Shown in pieces: positions 23,851 to 33,585 of a stretch of DNA of 64,000 nucleotides (within the stretch, counting starts at the first letter, position 1; every line of letters begins with the position of its first letter). The position numbers and the translations under genes were made by a program. The DNA is from Staphylococcus haemolyticus (GTDB lineage: Bacteria; Bacillota; Bacilli; Staphylococcales; Staphylococcaceae): contig NZ_CP035291.1 in the NCBI RefSeq assembly GCF_006094395.1, positions 1,240,001-1,304,000 of the forward strand. The letters are read 5' to 3'. The notes beneath the pieces are model-generated. The model saw only the letters and a program-made list of their open reading frames with translations. It was not told where the DNA came from and made no database searches.

Positions 23851-24774
23851 ATGACGGAATTACTCGTTACTCCTAAATCATTAAGTCATTTAGAAACACT
23901 AATAGATATTGGTGCAGATGCATTTGTCATTGGTGAACAAAAATTTGGGTTAAGATTACCAGGAGAGTTTAATCGTGAGGATATTAAACAAGCAGTCAAT
24001 TTAGCGCATGAGCATGATAGAAAAATATATGTTGCTGTAAATGGCATTTTCCACAATTATCATTTAAATGCATTGGAAGACTATATTAATTTCTTACATG
24101 AAGTTAGAGTAGACCGAATTATATTTGGTGACCCTGCTGTCGTCATGAATGTCAAAAATCAACATAATCCGATACCACTAAATTGGGATGCTGAAACTAT
24201 AGTAACTAACTATTTCCAATGTAACTATTGGGGAAAAAGAGGTGCCAAACGAGCGCTTCTAGCGAGAGAATTAAACTTAGATGAAATAATAAATATAAAA
24301 GAGAATGCAAATGTTGAAATTGAAGTTCAAGTACATGGGATGACTTGTATGTTCCAATCTAAACGCATGTTGCTTGGGAACTATTATACTTTCCAAGATA
24401 AACAAATGAAGATTAAACGTGAAAATGATGATAAAGAGTTACTACTATATGACGAAGAACGTGATAATAAATATCCTGTATTTGAAGATTTTAATGGTAC
24501 ACATATAATGTCTCCAAATGATATCTGCTTAATTGAAGAACTCGAGCCACTATTTGAAGCTGGAATTGATTCATTTAAGATAGATGGAATTCTGCAAAGC
24601 GAAGAATATATAAACACTGTTACAGCTCAATACAGAGAAGCAATAGATTTATATAATGAAGATCCTGAAGCATATGAAGATGAAAAATTCATGTTAGTAG
24701 ATCCAATTGAAGCAATTCAACCAGAACATCGTCCATTTGATGAAGGATTCTTATACAAACAAACAGTTTATTAA
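23851..24774 (+). CDS. trhP1: U32 family protein TrhP1-like (tRNA U34 hydroxylation)
   Basis: A 307-residue 'peptidase U32' family protein, first of a tandem pair. U32 proteins YrrN and YrrO (TrhP1, TrhP2) are needed for 5-hydroxylation of tRNA U34 with prephenate. The U32 barrel segments are recognisable (LVTPKSLSHLETLIDIGADAFVIGE in outline; IFGDPAVV), but the cysteine-rich signature is degenerate: EVQVHGMTCMFQSKRMLLGN has only one cysteine where the partner has several. So this subunit probably lacks the Fe-S or catalytic role. It starts two bases after trmR. Confidence 0.85.
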   Translation: MTELLVTPKSLSHLETLIDIGADAFVIGEQKFGLRLPGEFNREDIKQAVNLAHEHDRKIYVAVNGIFHNYHLNALEDYINFLHEVRVDRIIFGDPAVVMNVKNQHNPIPLNWDAETIVTNYFQCNYWGKRGAKRALLARELNLDEIINIKENANVEIEVQVHGMTCMFQSKRMLLGNYYTFQDKQMKIKRENDDKELLLYDEERDNKYPVFEDFNGTHIMSPNDICLIEELEPLFEAGIDSFKIDGILQSEEYINTVTAQYREAIDLYNEDPEAYEDEKFMLVDPIEAIQPEHRPFDEGFLYKQTVY

Positions 24775-24791
24775 AAAGGAGGCGCTAAAAA

Positions 24792-26060
24792 ATGAAAACA
24801 TTGACTGAAATTCAAACGAAAGTTAAAAGTAAAATTAAAAAGCCCGAATTATTAGCGCCTGCTGGTAATTTAGAAAAATTAAAGATTGCAGTACATTATG
24901 GTGCAGATGCAGTATTTTTAGGTGGTCAAGAATATGGTTTGCGTTCTAATGCTGATAATTTTACTATGGCTGAAATTAAAGAAGGCGTTGAATTTGCAAA
25001 TCAATATAATGCAAAAATATACGTAACTACTAATATTATCGCTCATGACGAGAATATTAAAGGTCTGGAAAATTATTTAATTGAATTAGAAAAAACGGGT
25101 GCTACCGGAATCATTGTTGCAGATCCTTTAATTATTGAAACTTGTAAGCAAGTTGCTCCTAAATTAGAAATACACTTATCGACACAACAGTCATTGTCTA
25201 ATACTAAAGCGGTTCAATACTGGAAAGAAGAAGGTTTAGATCGAGTGGTATTAGCACGTGAAACTGGTGCGATGGAAATGAAAGAAATGAAAGAAAATGT
25301 AGACATTGAAATTGAAGCATTTATACATGGTGCAATGTGTATTGCATATTCAGGTCGCTGTACACTAAGTAATCATATGACAGCTAGAGATTCTAACAGA
25401 GGTGGTTGTTGTCAAAGTTGTCGTTGGGATTACGATTTATTAGAAGTAGATAATGACGGTGAACTTGATCTTTATTATCAAGATGGAGACACCGTACCAT
25501 TTGCTATGAGTCCTAAGGATTTAAAATTAATTGAATCAATACCTCAAATGATGGAAATCGGTATCGACTCTTTAAAAATAGAAGGGCGCATGAAATCTAT
25601 TCATTATATAGCTACAGTTGTATCAGTTTATAGAAAAGTTATTGATGCTTATGCTGAAGATCCTGAGAATTTTAAAATTAATCCTGAATGGTTAAAAGAA
25701 TTAGATAAATGTGCTAATAGAGATACTGCACCAGCATTTTTTGAAGGTACACCAGGATATGAAGAGCAAATGTTTGGTGTTCAACAAAATAAAAAATCAC
25801 CTTACGATTTTTGTGGATTAGTAATAGATTATGATGAAACTACTCAAATTGCTACAATACAACAAAGAAATCACTTTAAACCAGGTCAAGAAATTGAATT
25901 CTTTGGACCTGAAATACAAAGTTTTAGACAAGTTATTGATGCCATATATGATGAGGAGGGCAATAGTCTAGATGCTGCTCGTCACCCACTTCAAATTGTA
26001 CAAATTAAAGTAAATCATCCAATTTATCCTAAGAACATGATGAGAAAGGAAATTAGATAA
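24792..26060 (+). CDS. trhP2: U32 family protein TrhP2-like (tRNA U34 hydroxylation)
   Basis: The longer U32 member, 422 residues. It keeps the full U32 signature: [19 protein letters not shown] (about 176-194) and then [12 protein letters not shown] (about 203-214), giving the cysteines expected for a metal or Fe-S site, and [14 protein letters not shown] at the N-terminus. The C-terminal beta domain (from about 340) is present and is missing in the first copy. An AAAGGAGG site precedes the ATG. Together with trhP1 and trmR this makes the mo5U34 pathway; udk overlaps its stop by one base. Confidence 0.88.
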   Translation: MKTLTEIQTKVKSKIKKPELLAPAGNLEKLKIAVHYGADAVFLGGQEYGLRSNADNFTMAEIKEGVEFANQYNAKIYVTTNIIAHDENIKGLENYLIELEKTGATGIIVADPLIIETCKQVAPKLEIHLSTQQSLSNTKAVQYWKEEGLDRVVLARETGAMEMKEMKENVDIEIEAFIHGAMCIAYSGRCTLSNHMTARDSNRGGCCQSCRWDYDLLEVDNDGELDLYYQDGDTVPFAMSPKDLKLIESIPQMMEIGIDSLKIEGRMKSIHYIATVVSVYRKVIDAYAEDPENFKINPEWLKELDKCANRDTAPAFFEGTPGYEEQMFGVQQNKKSPYDFCGLVIDYDETTQIATIQQRNHFKPGQEIEFFGPEIQSFRQVIDAIYDEEGNSLDAARHPLQIVQIKVNHPIYPKNMMRKEIR

Positions 26061-26683
26061 TGGCAAACACAACAATTATTGGTATTGCCGGTGGTTCAGG
26101 ATCTGGTAAAACAACAGTAACAAATGAAATCATGAAGAATTTAGAAGGCCATAGTGTCGCATTACTTGCTCAAGACTATTATTATAAAGATCAATCACAT
26201 TTAACTTTTGAAGAGCGTCTTGAAACAAATTATGACCATCCCTTTGCATTTGACAATGATTTGCTAATAGAAAATTTAAAAGATTTACGAAATGGTCATG
26301 CAGTTGAAGTTCCAACGTACGATTACACAAATCATACACGAAGTAATGAAACCATTGCATTTGAACCTAAAGATGTTATTATCGTAGAAGGTATATTTGC
26401 TTTAGAAAATAAAACACTTCGTGATATGATGGATGTCAAAATATACGTTGATACTGATGCAGACTTAAGAATTCTAAGACGACTCGTACGTGATACTAAA
26501 GAACGCGGTCGATCTATGGAATCAGTAATTAACCAATATTTAAATGTTGTCAAACCAATGCACAATCAATTTATTGAGCCTACTAAGAAGTATGCAGATA
26601 TTATCATTCCAGAAGGTGGAAGTAACAAGGTTGCAATTGATATAATGACCACTAAAATTCAAACATTGGTTAGTAAACAATAA
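26060..26683 (+). CDS. udk: Uridine kinase
   Basis: Pyrimidine salvage: uridine or cytidine plus ATP/GTP gives UMP or CMP. The 207-residue protein has a Walker A at its start ([13 protein letters not shown], about 8-20), the [10 protein letters not shown] nucleoside-binding segment, and [10 protein letters not shown] (about 108-117) as Walker B. The start ATG shares its A with the trhP2 stop TAA, so translation is coupled. udk after the U32 genes and before greA is the common Bacillales order. Confidence 0.96.
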   Translation: MANTTIIGIAGGSGSGKTTVTNEIMKNLEGHSVALLAQDYYYKDQSHLTFEERLETNYDHPFAFDNDLLIENLKDLRNGHAVEVPTYDYTNHTRSNETIAFEPKDVIIVEGIFALENKTLRDMMDVKIYVDTDADLRILRRLVRDTKERGRSMESVINQYLNVVKPMHNQFIEPTKKYADIIIPEGGSNKVAIDIMTTKIQTLVSKQ

Positions 26684-26758
26684 GTAAGTTACAATATGTA
26701 TCAAAAAACAATATATTTAATGACTAAACCATATTAAATGAAAAAGGAAGATGACATA

Positions 26759-27235
26759 ATGGAAAATCAAAAACAATATCCAATGACTCAAGAGGGTTAT
26801 GAACAATTAGAAAAAGAATTAGAAGAATTAAAAACGGTTAAGCGTCCTGAAGTTGTAGAAAAAATTAAAGTGGCACGTTCATTTGGTGACCTTTCTGAGA
26901 ACTCTGAGTATGATGCTGCTAAAGATGAACAAGGATTCATTGAACAAGACATTCAACGTATCGAACATATGCTTAGATATGCATTAATCATTGAAGATAC
27001 AGGTGATAATAATGTTGTTCAAATTGGTAAAACCGTGACTTTTATTGAGTTACCTGGAGATGAAGAAGAAAGTTACCAAATCGTTGGTTCTGCTGAAGCA
27101 GATGCATTTAACGGCAAAATCTCAAACGAATCACCTATGGCTAAAGCATTAATTGGTAAAAGTTTAAAAGATGAAGTGCGTGTGCCTCTACCAAATGGTG
27201 GAGAAATTAATGTTAAAATTGTAAATATTAAATAG
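26759..27235 (+). CDS. greA: Transcript cleavage factor GreA
   Basis: Binds the secondary channel of RNA polymerase and rescues backtracked complexes. The 158-residue protein has the N-terminal coiled coil with the acidic tip [15 protein letters not shown] (about residues 42-56) and a C-terminal FKBP-like domain with GKTVTF and [11 protein letters not shown] use ATG 26759 after AAGGAAG; an in-frame start at 26738 lies before that site. A terminator follows at 27314. Confidence 0.97.
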
Positions 27236-27313
27236 ATAAATTTTTTCTGAATAAAGTTTTACAAACTCTTTAAATATCTTGGTATTTATATTAATAAAAT
27301 ACATATTTATATC

Positions 27314-27358
27314 GGCTATGAAGAAATCAAGTAACAATGATTTCTTCATAGCTTTTTT
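27314..27358 (+). terminator. Terminator of udk-greA
   Basis: GCTATGAAGAAATCA (27315-27329) and TGATTTCTTCATAGC (27338-27352) are exact 15-base complements around an eight-base loop, followed by TTTTTT. Confidence 0.92.
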
Positions 27359-27769
27359 AATAACCTAATAATGCTATTGTATTAGTTTTAATTAAGTGAT
27401 ATTAAAAAACTTAATAGCTAGAATATGATATTTTTAGATAAAATTATACCTTATGTTACAAAAATTCATATATATTTTATCAAATTAATTTGAAAATCTG
27501 AACTTTTTCATGACAAAATTAGTTTTATATGCTTAAATAACAATGTAAATACAATTGAATCATTTGCTAATTACACTATAAAGTAAGCGATTACATTTCG
27601 TCTCGCTTTTTTTATTATTCATAATTTGAAATACTTATTAAACAACTAAGATATTATAATGTTATAATTTTTTTATACATATCAGTAAAATATGATTATT
27701 TAAAATATTGAATCATTATTTTTTAAGGCGCAAATATACAATTATTAAGATTAAAGGGGAGGCAATGGA
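27359..27769 (+). promoter_or_regulatory. Long AT-rich region upstream of the pxp-acc operon
   Basis: 411 gene-free bases. A possible promoter is TTGAAT (27555-27560), 16 bases, TATAAA (27577-27582). Right after it lies a short hairpin AGCGA (27586-27590) and TCGCT (27603-27607) followed by seven T, which would stop transcription almost at once or act as an attenuator; with five pairs it may also mean nothing. I see no known riboswitch. The remaining bases show only A/T runs. Confidence 0.35.
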
Positions 27770-28498
27770 TTGGAAGTTAAAGTTATAAATGAGCAATCGC
27801 TATTGCTTTATTTCAAAGAAGAAATAAGTGAAGTTAATTATCAAGAGGTTGATTTAACTACACAACATATTCTGTCCAAAAATATTCCAGATATTAGAGA
27901 TGTTATCCCATCATATCGAGCTATTATGATTAATTTCAATAATGATTCAATCGATTACAAACAATTGATTGAAAAATTAGAATTAGATAAGCTCAACGTT
28001 TCAAAAGATGATACATACTCTAAAAAAAATGTTATACATATTCCTGTACTATATAACTTAGAAATGGGACCCGATTTAGAAGAGGTAGCTAGTTATAACA
28101 ACTTAACTATAGAAGAAGTTGTTCAAATCCATACAACTAATGAATACCTTGTATATATGCTAGGTTTTATGCCCGGTTTCCCATTCTTAGGTGGTTTAGA
28201 CGAACGTATTCATACACCTAGAAGATCTGAACCAAGAGTTAAAATTAATGCTGGTTCAGTTGGAATAGCTAACAATCAAACAGGTTTATATCCTTCTGAT
28301 TCACCTGGAGGATGGCAAATTATTGGAAGAACACCTTTAAAAGTCTTTGATCAATATTCTGAACCGATGACATTGTATGAAGCTGGTGATTATATTAAAT
28401 TCTACTCGATAGATGAGACGACATATAATCAAATTGAAAGTGAAATCAATGACGGAAGATTTAATAAAGAAAAGTGGGTGACTCGTAGTGGGCATTAA
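27770..28498 (+). CDS. pxpB: 5-oxoprolinase subunit PxpB (KipI family, AHS1)
   Basis: A 242-residue KipI/AHS1 protein. PxpA, PxpB and PxpC together hydrolyse 5-oxoproline (pyroglutamate) to glutamate with ATP; in B. subtilis KipI also inhibits the KinA kinase. The family segment YMLGFMPGFPFLGGLD (about 124-139) followed by TPRRSEPRVKINAGSVGIA is complete. The start is TTG 27770, seven bases after GGGGAGG; an ATG at 27765 is out of frame. It overlaps pxpC by 11 bases. AHS1 plus AHS2 is also the carboxyltransferase half of urea carboxylase, which matters because BCCP and biotin carboxylase genes follow. Confidence 0.93.
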   Translation: MEVKVINEQSLLLYFKEEISEVNYQEVDLTTQHILSKNIPDIRDVIPSYRAIMINFNNDSIDYKQLIEKLELDKLNVSKDDTYSKKNVIHIPVLYNLEMGPDLEEVASYNNLTIEEVVQIHTTNEYLVYMLGFMPGFPFLGGLDERIHTPRRSEPRVKINAGSVGIANNQTGLYPSDSPGGWQIIGRTPLKVFDQYSEPMTLYEAGDYIKFYSIDETTYNQIESEINDGRFNKEKWVTRSGH

Positions 28499-29492
28499 AA
28501 TTTTGAAACCAGGTCTTTTCACTACCGTTCAAGATAAAGGCCGTTTTGGATATCAACATTTAGGTTTCTCCGGGTCTGGGGCAATGGATCAATTTAGTTA
28601 TAACTTAGGACGTAAACTAATCGGAAATAGCGGTCCTAGCCTAGAATTTACTATCATTGGTCCAACATTGACTTTTACTCAAGCTAACACTTTTGTAATA
28701 ACAGGTGGTCAATTTAATGCAAAATTAAATGATATTAATATTTCCAATAATAATGTCTTATTAGCGAATAAAGGAGATGTACTTGAATTTGGGCCAGCAA
28801 TAAAGGGTGCACGTGGTTATATTTTCTTTGGCCATCCTCTTGATATTGAGATGGTTGCTGGTAGCTACTCTACACACACAAGAAGTAAAATAGGCGGTTT
28901 TAATGGTAGAGCTTTGAAAAAAGATGATCATATTCAAGTTGTGCAAAATAGCAACTTTAAGGTTAATCTTGGAAAAACAAGCGACTATGATGCAATAGAA
29001 CAAGACAATATTATTCATATTATAGAAGGTCCTCAAGTAAATGCTTTCTCACATGAAAAAAGAAAGACCTTAGTTGAATCGGTGTATAAAATATCTGACC
29101 AATCAGACCGAATGGGATATAGACTTATAGGTGACAACATTCCACCAGATAATGGAGCTGATATCATATCAGAACCTGTAGGGTTGGGTAGTATTCAAGT
29201 ACCAAATGATGGCAATCCGATAATACTTTTAAATGATAAACAAACAGTTGGTGGTTATACAAAAATTGCTACAGTTAGTCAATTAGACCTTAAAAAACTA
29301 GCACAATTTAAGCCAGGTGATGTGATACAGTTTAAATGGATATCTGTGGATGAAGCGAATGCTATGTTAAAAAACTTTAATCAACAATTTGAAGAGAAGT
29401 TAGAATCAGTGACAAAGGCTCCAATATTTAATATGCATTCAATGCGAGCAACATCAAAAAAATTAGCAAAATTAATTGAAGAGGAGAAATAA
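28488..29492 (+). CDS. pxpC: 5-oxoprolinase subunit PxpC (KipA family, AHS2)
   Basis: A 334-residue KipA/AHS2 protein, partner of PxpB. It starts at GTG 28488 inside the end of pxpB (11-base overlap), a normal arrangement that keeps subunits in balance. Recognisable AHS2 segments are TTVQDKGRFGYQHLGFSGSGAMD (in parts, about 12-34), the IEGPQ strand near residue 180 and DRMGYRL near 207, and GNPIILLNDKQTVGGYTKIA late in the protein, close to the signature of the urea-carboxylase CT domain. Three bases separate it from the BCCP gene. Confidence 0.93.
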   Translation: MGIKILKPGLFTTVQDKGRFGYQHLGFSGSGAMDQFSYNLGRKLIGNSGPSLEFTIIGPTLTFTQANTFVITGGQFNAKLNDINISNNNVLLANKGDVLEFGPAIKGARGYIFFGHPLDIEMVAGSYSTHTRSKIGGFNGRALKKDDHIQVVQNSNFKVNLGKTSDYDAIEQDNIIHIIEGPQVNAFSHEKRKTLVESVYKISDQSDRMGYRLIGDNIPPDNGADIISEPVGLGSIQVPNDGNPIILLNDKQTVGGYTKIATVSQLDLKKLAQFKPGDVIQFKWISVDEANAMLKNFNQQFEEKLESVTKAPIFNMHSMRATSKKLAKLIEEEK

Positions 29493-29495
29493 TAG

Positions 29496-29945
29496 ATGAA
29501 TATAAAAAAAATAGAAGAAGTTATTAACTTAGTTAAATCAAATGGCGTTAAGCGTTTTAAATTTAAGGATAATAAAAGCGAATTAGAATTAGATTTCACT
29601 GAGGGTTATCAATCATCTAATGTGTCTTCAAACCAAAACTTAGTAAGTACAAACACTGTAAATGATGAAAGTCTGCAACAAGTTCAAACGAGTGCAAGTG
29701 AAGAAACTTCTAAAGAAATCTCTTCACCAATGGTGGGTACTTTCTTCTTACAAGATAGTAAAGAATTAACTGATCCCCAAATTAAAGTTGGAGATAAAGT
29801 TAAATCTGGAGATATCATCGGTTATGTTGAAGCAATGAAAGTTATGAATGAAATTACAAGCGATGTAGATGGAGAAGTCGTTGAAATAGTAGCAGATCAT
29901 GGTACAAATGTTGAATATGATCAAGTACTAGTTAAACTTAAATAA
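29496..29945 (+). CDS. Biotin carboxyl carrier protein (second AccB-type copy)
   Basis: A 149-residue BCCP: N-terminal helical part, a Ser/Thr/Gln-rich linker (about 38-72) and a C-terminal biotinyl domain with VEAMKVMNE, Lys115 being the biotin site. Staphylococci have another accB-accC pair for acetyl-CoA carboxylase elsewhere on the chromosome (from family knowledge), and no acetyl-CoA carboxyltransferase genes are here. In this operon the carrier more likely serves the carboxylase formed with the next gene and PxpB/PxpC. An AGAGGAGAAATAATAG site precedes the ATG. Confidence 0.93.
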   Translation: MNIKKIEEVINLVKSNGVKRFKFKDNKSELELDFTEGYQSSNVSSNQNLVSTNTVNDESLQQVQTSASEETSKEISSPMVGTFFLQDSKELTDPQIKVGDKVKSGDIIGYVEAMKVMNEITSDVDGEVVEIVADHGTNVEYDQVLVKLK

Positions 29946-29959
29946 AGGGGGACAGCTAA

Positions 29960-31321
29960 ATGTACCGTTGTTTAGTAGCAAATAGAGGAGAAATTGCAGT
30001 CCGTATCATTAGAGCCTGTCGTGAAATGGGCATAGAGACTGTTGCGATATATGCTAAAGGAGATGAGCAAAGTTTACATGTTAGCTTAGCTGATCAAGCA
30101 GTTTGTATTGGAGAAGCCAATCCTTTAGATAGTTATTTAAATATTGAACGTATCATTGGTGCAGCTGAAATAACAGGTGCGAATGCGATCCATCCAGGGT
30201 ATGGATTTTTATCAGAAAGTACAACTTTTGCTGAAAAAGTAGAAGAAAATAATATTCAATTCATTGGTCCAAGTAAGAAAACAATGGAACTAATGGGTGA
30301 TAAAATAACTGCTCGACAAACTGTAGATGATGCAGGTGTTCCTGTAATTCCAGGGTCTAAAGGTGCAGTTAATTCAGTTGATGAAATAAAGGAACTAGCT
30401 GAAGAAATTGGCTATCCTGTTGTTTTAAAAGCAGCAAGTGGTGGTGGAGGTAAAGGCATCCGTATAGTAAAAGAGCCAGAACAACTTGAAAAATCCCTTA
30501 AAGAAGCGAAAAGCGAAGGTCAAAAATACTTTAACGATGACAGAGTTTATGTTGAAGCATTTATACCTGTAGCGAAACACGTGGAAGTACAAATTATTGG
30601 TGACGGTAAAGGTAATTATGTACATTTAGGCGAAAGAGATTGCTCGGTTCAACGTAAAAACCAAAAATTAATAGAGGAATGTCCTTGTGCCGCTTTAACT
30701 GAAGAGAGACGCCAACAGATATGCGCAGATGCAGTTGCAGTCGCTAAAGCATCAAATTATCGAAGTGCAGGTACAATTGAATTTTTAGTAACTAAGGATG
30801 CACACTACTTTATTGAAATGAACGCACGTATTCAAGTGGAACATACTGTTACAGAGATGCGCGCTGATAGAGATTTATTACAAGCCCAATTATACTTAAT
30901 GCAACATGATAAATTACCATTCTCTCAAGATGATATTGTGTTTAATGGACATGTAATTGAAGCGCGTATCAATGCTGAAAATCCAGAAAAGAAATTTCAA
31001 CCTACCCCTGGTAAAGTTAAAAAGTTACATTTACCTCAAGGTTTCAACATACGTGTCGATTCTCTGCTTTATCCTGGGTATCAAGTATCACCTTATTATG
31101 ATTCGCTAGTTGCTAAAGTTATAGTAAAAGATACTAATCGAAAAACAGCTATAAACAAATTAAAAGTAGCACTTGATGAAATGGTTATAGATGGATTTAC
31201 AACAACTGCAAACTTTTTATATGCAGTTTTAAGTTACCCACTTTATGCAGATGATGACGCAAGTGAAGTAGATATTAAATTCCTTGAAAAACATCAAATA
31301 ATTGAAGGGGTGGAGTTATAA
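29960..31321 (+). CDS. Biotin carboxylase (second AccC-type copy)
   Basis: A 453-residue biotin carboxylase. It shows the N-terminal [21 protein letters not shown], the ATP-grasp glycine loop [11 protein letters not shown] (about 158-168), [12 protein letters not shown] (about 227-238) and [15 protein letters not shown] (about 282-296) with the catalytic Glu, Asn and Arg. It would carboxylate the biotin of the preceding BCCP with ATP and bicarbonate. Its last codon overlaps the pxpA start (TAATG), so both are translated together. This ties it to oxoproline metabolism rather than to fatty acid synthesis. Confidence 0.93.
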   Translation: MYRCLVANRGEIAVRIIRACREMGIETVAIYAKGDEQSLHVSLADQAVCIGEANPLDSYLNIERIIGAAEITGANAIHPGYGFLSESTTFAEKVEENNIQFIGPSKKTMELMGDKITARQTVDDAGVPVIPGSKGAVNSVDEIKELAEEIGYPVVLKAASGGGGKGIRIVKEPEQLEKSLKEAKSEGQKYFNDDRVYVEAFIPVAKHVEVQIIGDGKGNYVHLGERDCSVQRKNQKLIEECPCAALTEERRQQICADAVAVAKASNYRSAGTIEFLVTKDAHYFIEMNARIQVEHTVTEMRADRDLLQAQLYLMQHDKLPFSQDDIVFNGHVIEARINAENPEKKFQPTPGKVKKLHLPQGFNIRVDSLLYPGYQVSPYYDSLVAKVIVKDTNRKTAINKLKVALDEMVIDGFTTTANFLYAVLSYPLYADDDASEVDIKFLEKHQIIEGVEL

Positions 31322-32073
31322 TGCGCATAGACTTAAATTGTGACTTAGGTGAAGCGTTTGGAAATTACTCATTCGGTGGAGATAATCAAATCATTCCATT
31401 AATTACATCAGCTAATATTGCTTGTGGCTTCCATGCTGGCGATGAAAATGTCATGTATGACACAATTAAACTTGTTAAGGATAATGGTGTAGGTATTGGA
31501 GCTCATCCTGGATTACCAGATTTAAAAGGATTTGGTCGTCGCAACATGGATATTACACCAAAAGAAATCTATAATTTAGTTGTTTATCAACTTGGTGCGT
31601 TAGATGGATTTTGTAAGGTACATCAAACACGTATTAATCATGTTAAACCTCACGGTGCTCTCTACAATATGGGTGCAAAAGATAAAAACATTGCACATGC
31701 AATTGCTCAAGCTGTATATGATTTTGATTCTTCACTAATCTTAGTAGGGTTATCAAATACATTATTAATAACTGAAGCTGAATCATTAGGATTACGTACT
31801 GCATCTGAAGTGTTTGCTGACAGACGATATGAAGACAATGGTCAACTCGTTAGTCGTAAAGAGGCAGATGCAGTAATCACTAATACTGAAGAAGCCTTAG
31901 ATCAAGTTTTAAAAATGGTAATTGAAAACAAAGTTGTTAGTAAAAACGGAAAAGAAATTGATTTAAAAGCTGATACGATTTGTGTGCATGGAGATGGGGC
32001 TCATGCTCTAGAATTTGTATCACAAATTAGAGAAAAATTAACGAAGGAAGGCATTGATATTCAATCCTTATAA
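31321..32073 (+). CDS. pxpA: 5-oxoprolinase subunit PxpA (LamB/YcsF family)
   Basis: A 250-residue LamB/YcsF protein, the predicted hydrolytic subunit of PxpABC. The N-terminal [15 protein letters not shown] (about 2-16), [13 protein letters not shown] (about 36-48), [18 protein letters not shown] and the C-terminal [10 protein letters not shown] carry the conserved Asp, His and Glu of its deacetylase-like barrel. Its start overlaps the biotin carboxylase stop by one base. In B. subtilis pxpA (ycsF) sits beside kipI, kipA and a transporter of the same kind as here. Confidence 0.95.
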   Translation: MRIDLNCDLGEAFGNYSFGGDNQIIPLITSANIACGFHAGDENVMYDTIKLVKDNGVGIGAHPGLPDLKGFGRRNMDITPKEIYNLVVYQLGALDGFCKVHQTRINHVKPHGALYNMGAKDKNIAHAIAQAVYDFDSSLILVGLSNTLLITEAESLGLRTASEVFADRRYEDNGQLVSRKEADAVITNTEEALDQVLKMVIENKVVSKNGKEIDLKADTICVHGDGAHALEFVSQIREKLTKEGIDIQSL

Positions 32074-32085
32074 GGGGGAGCTATT

Positions 32086-33342
32086 ATGGGAGAAAACTTA
32101 AACCAAAATCCAAATCAAGAAATTAATCCAAATGAAAAGGAATTTAAATTCACAAAAAATCATAGACGATTACTGTACGGTTCTGTATTCCTAATGGCAA
32201 CTTCAGCCATTGGACCAGCTTTTCTAACTCAAACCGCTGTGTTCACTGCAGAATTTTACGCTAGCTTCGCATTCGCAATATTAATTTCCATTATAATTGA
32301 TATTGGAGCACAAATTAATATTTGGCGTGTGCTTGTAGTAACTGGACTTCGTGGACAAGAAGTATCTAATAAAGTTATGCCAGGTCTTGGTACTTTAATT
32401 TCCATACTAATTGCATTTGGTGGACTGGCATTTAATATTGGTAATATTGCCGGTGCTGGTCTAGGGTTAAATGCTATGTTTGGATTAGATATTAAATGGG
32501 GTGCTGCAATTACAGCTATCTTCTCAATATTAATCTTTGTAAGTAAAAGTGGACAAAAAATCATGGATGTTGTATCGATGATTTTAGGTGTTGTTATGAT
32601 ACTAGTAGTTGCATATGTTATGGTTGTTTCAAATCCACCATATGGAGATGCATTAGTTCACACATTTGCTCCTGAACATCCAGTTAAGTTAATTTTACCA
32701 ATTATTACACTAGTCGGAGGAACAGTGGGTGGATATATTACATTTGCTGGTGCACACAGACTTTTAGATTCTGGTATGAAAGGGAAAGAATTCTTACCAT
32801 TTGTAAACCGTTCTGCTATTGCTGGTATATTAACAACTGGTATTATGAGAACATTGTTATTCCTTGCAGTATTAGGAGTTGTGGTTACTGGAGTAACATT
32901 AAGCGCTGATAACCCACCTGCATCTGTATTTCAACATGCAATAGGACCTATTGGTAAAAATATTTTCGGTGTAGTTATTTTTGCTGCTGCTATGTCATCT
33001 GTTATAGGATCAGCATATACAAGTGCTACATTCTTGAAAACATTACATAAATCATTATTGACTAAAAATAATCTTATTGTAATTATCTTTATTGTTGTTT
33101 CAACTCTAATTTTCTTATTTATTGGTAAACCTATTAGTTTACTTATTATTGCTGGTGCAATAAATGGTTGGATTTTACCTATTATACTTGGGGCTATTTT
33201 AATTGCAAGTCGTAAAAAATCTATAGTCGGAGATTACAAACACCCTACATGGATGCTTATTTTCGGTATAGTAGCAGTGATTGTAACAATTGTAACTGGT
33301 ATTTTCTCACTACAAGATTTGGCTACGCTTTGGAAAGGCTAA
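32086..33342 (+). CDS. NRAMP-related permease without the metal-binding motifs (YcsG-like)
   Basis: A 418-residue membrane protein with about 11 helices and the NRAMP fold. Classical NRAMP metal carriers have DPGN in helix 1 and MPH in helix 6. Here helix 1 reads SAIGPAFLTQTAVFTAE, keeping GPAFL but not DPGN, and helix 6 reads TVGGYITFAGAHRLL, with no MPH. So it is probably not a manganese or iron importer. As the last gene of the pxp-acc operon it more likely moves the pathway's substrate, such as oxoproline or a related lactam or amide; that is inference. A terminator follows. Confidence 0.87.
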   Translation: MGENLNQNPNQEINPNEKEFKFTKNHRRLLYGSVFLMATSAIGPAFLTQTAVFTAEFYASFAFAILISIIIDIGAQINIWRVLVVTGLRGQEVSNKVMPGLGTLISILIAFGGLAFNIGNIAGAGLGLNAMFGLDIKWGAAITAIFSILIFVSKSGQKIMDVVSMILGVVMILVVAYVMVVSNPPYGDALVHTFAPEHPVKLILPIITLVGGTVGGYITFAGAHRLLDSGMKGKEFLPFVNRSAIAGILTTGIMRTLLFLAVLGVVVTGVTLSADNPPASVFQHAIGPIGKNIFGVVIFAAAMSSVIGSAYTSATFLKTLHKSLLTKNNLIVIIFIVVSTLIFLFIGKPISLLIIAGAINGWILPIILGAILIASRKKSIVGDYKHPTWMLIFGIVAVIVTIVTGIFSLQDLATLWKG

Positions 33343-33389
33343 ATTTTCAATAATTTGCACACTCGTAAAGTGCTTATATAATTCTTTAA

Positions 33390-33428
33390 GGCTGTTTCTA
33401 TTAAATTTCAATAGAAATGGTCTTTTTT
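33390..33428 (+). terminator. Terminator of the pxp-acc operon
   Basis: GGCTGTTTCTATT (33390-33402) pairs, with G-U pairs, with AATAGAAATGGTC (33410-33422), followed by six T. Confidence 0.85.
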
Positions 33429-33585
33429 ACAAGTTTATATTAATTTAGTACATTAATTTCATGACCTTAAAAGATTTTATATTAGATGAATTTATTTTTT
33501 TAATTAAAGAGTAAATAACATTGTCGTGATGAATAAAAATATATGATAAAATAGCAATTGCTAAGATAAAGACTGAGGTGTTAAT

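Noticed and set aside
27586..27615. Attenuator in front of pxpB
   Set aside because: The stem is only five pairs with a 12-base loop; kept as a remark, not as a feature.
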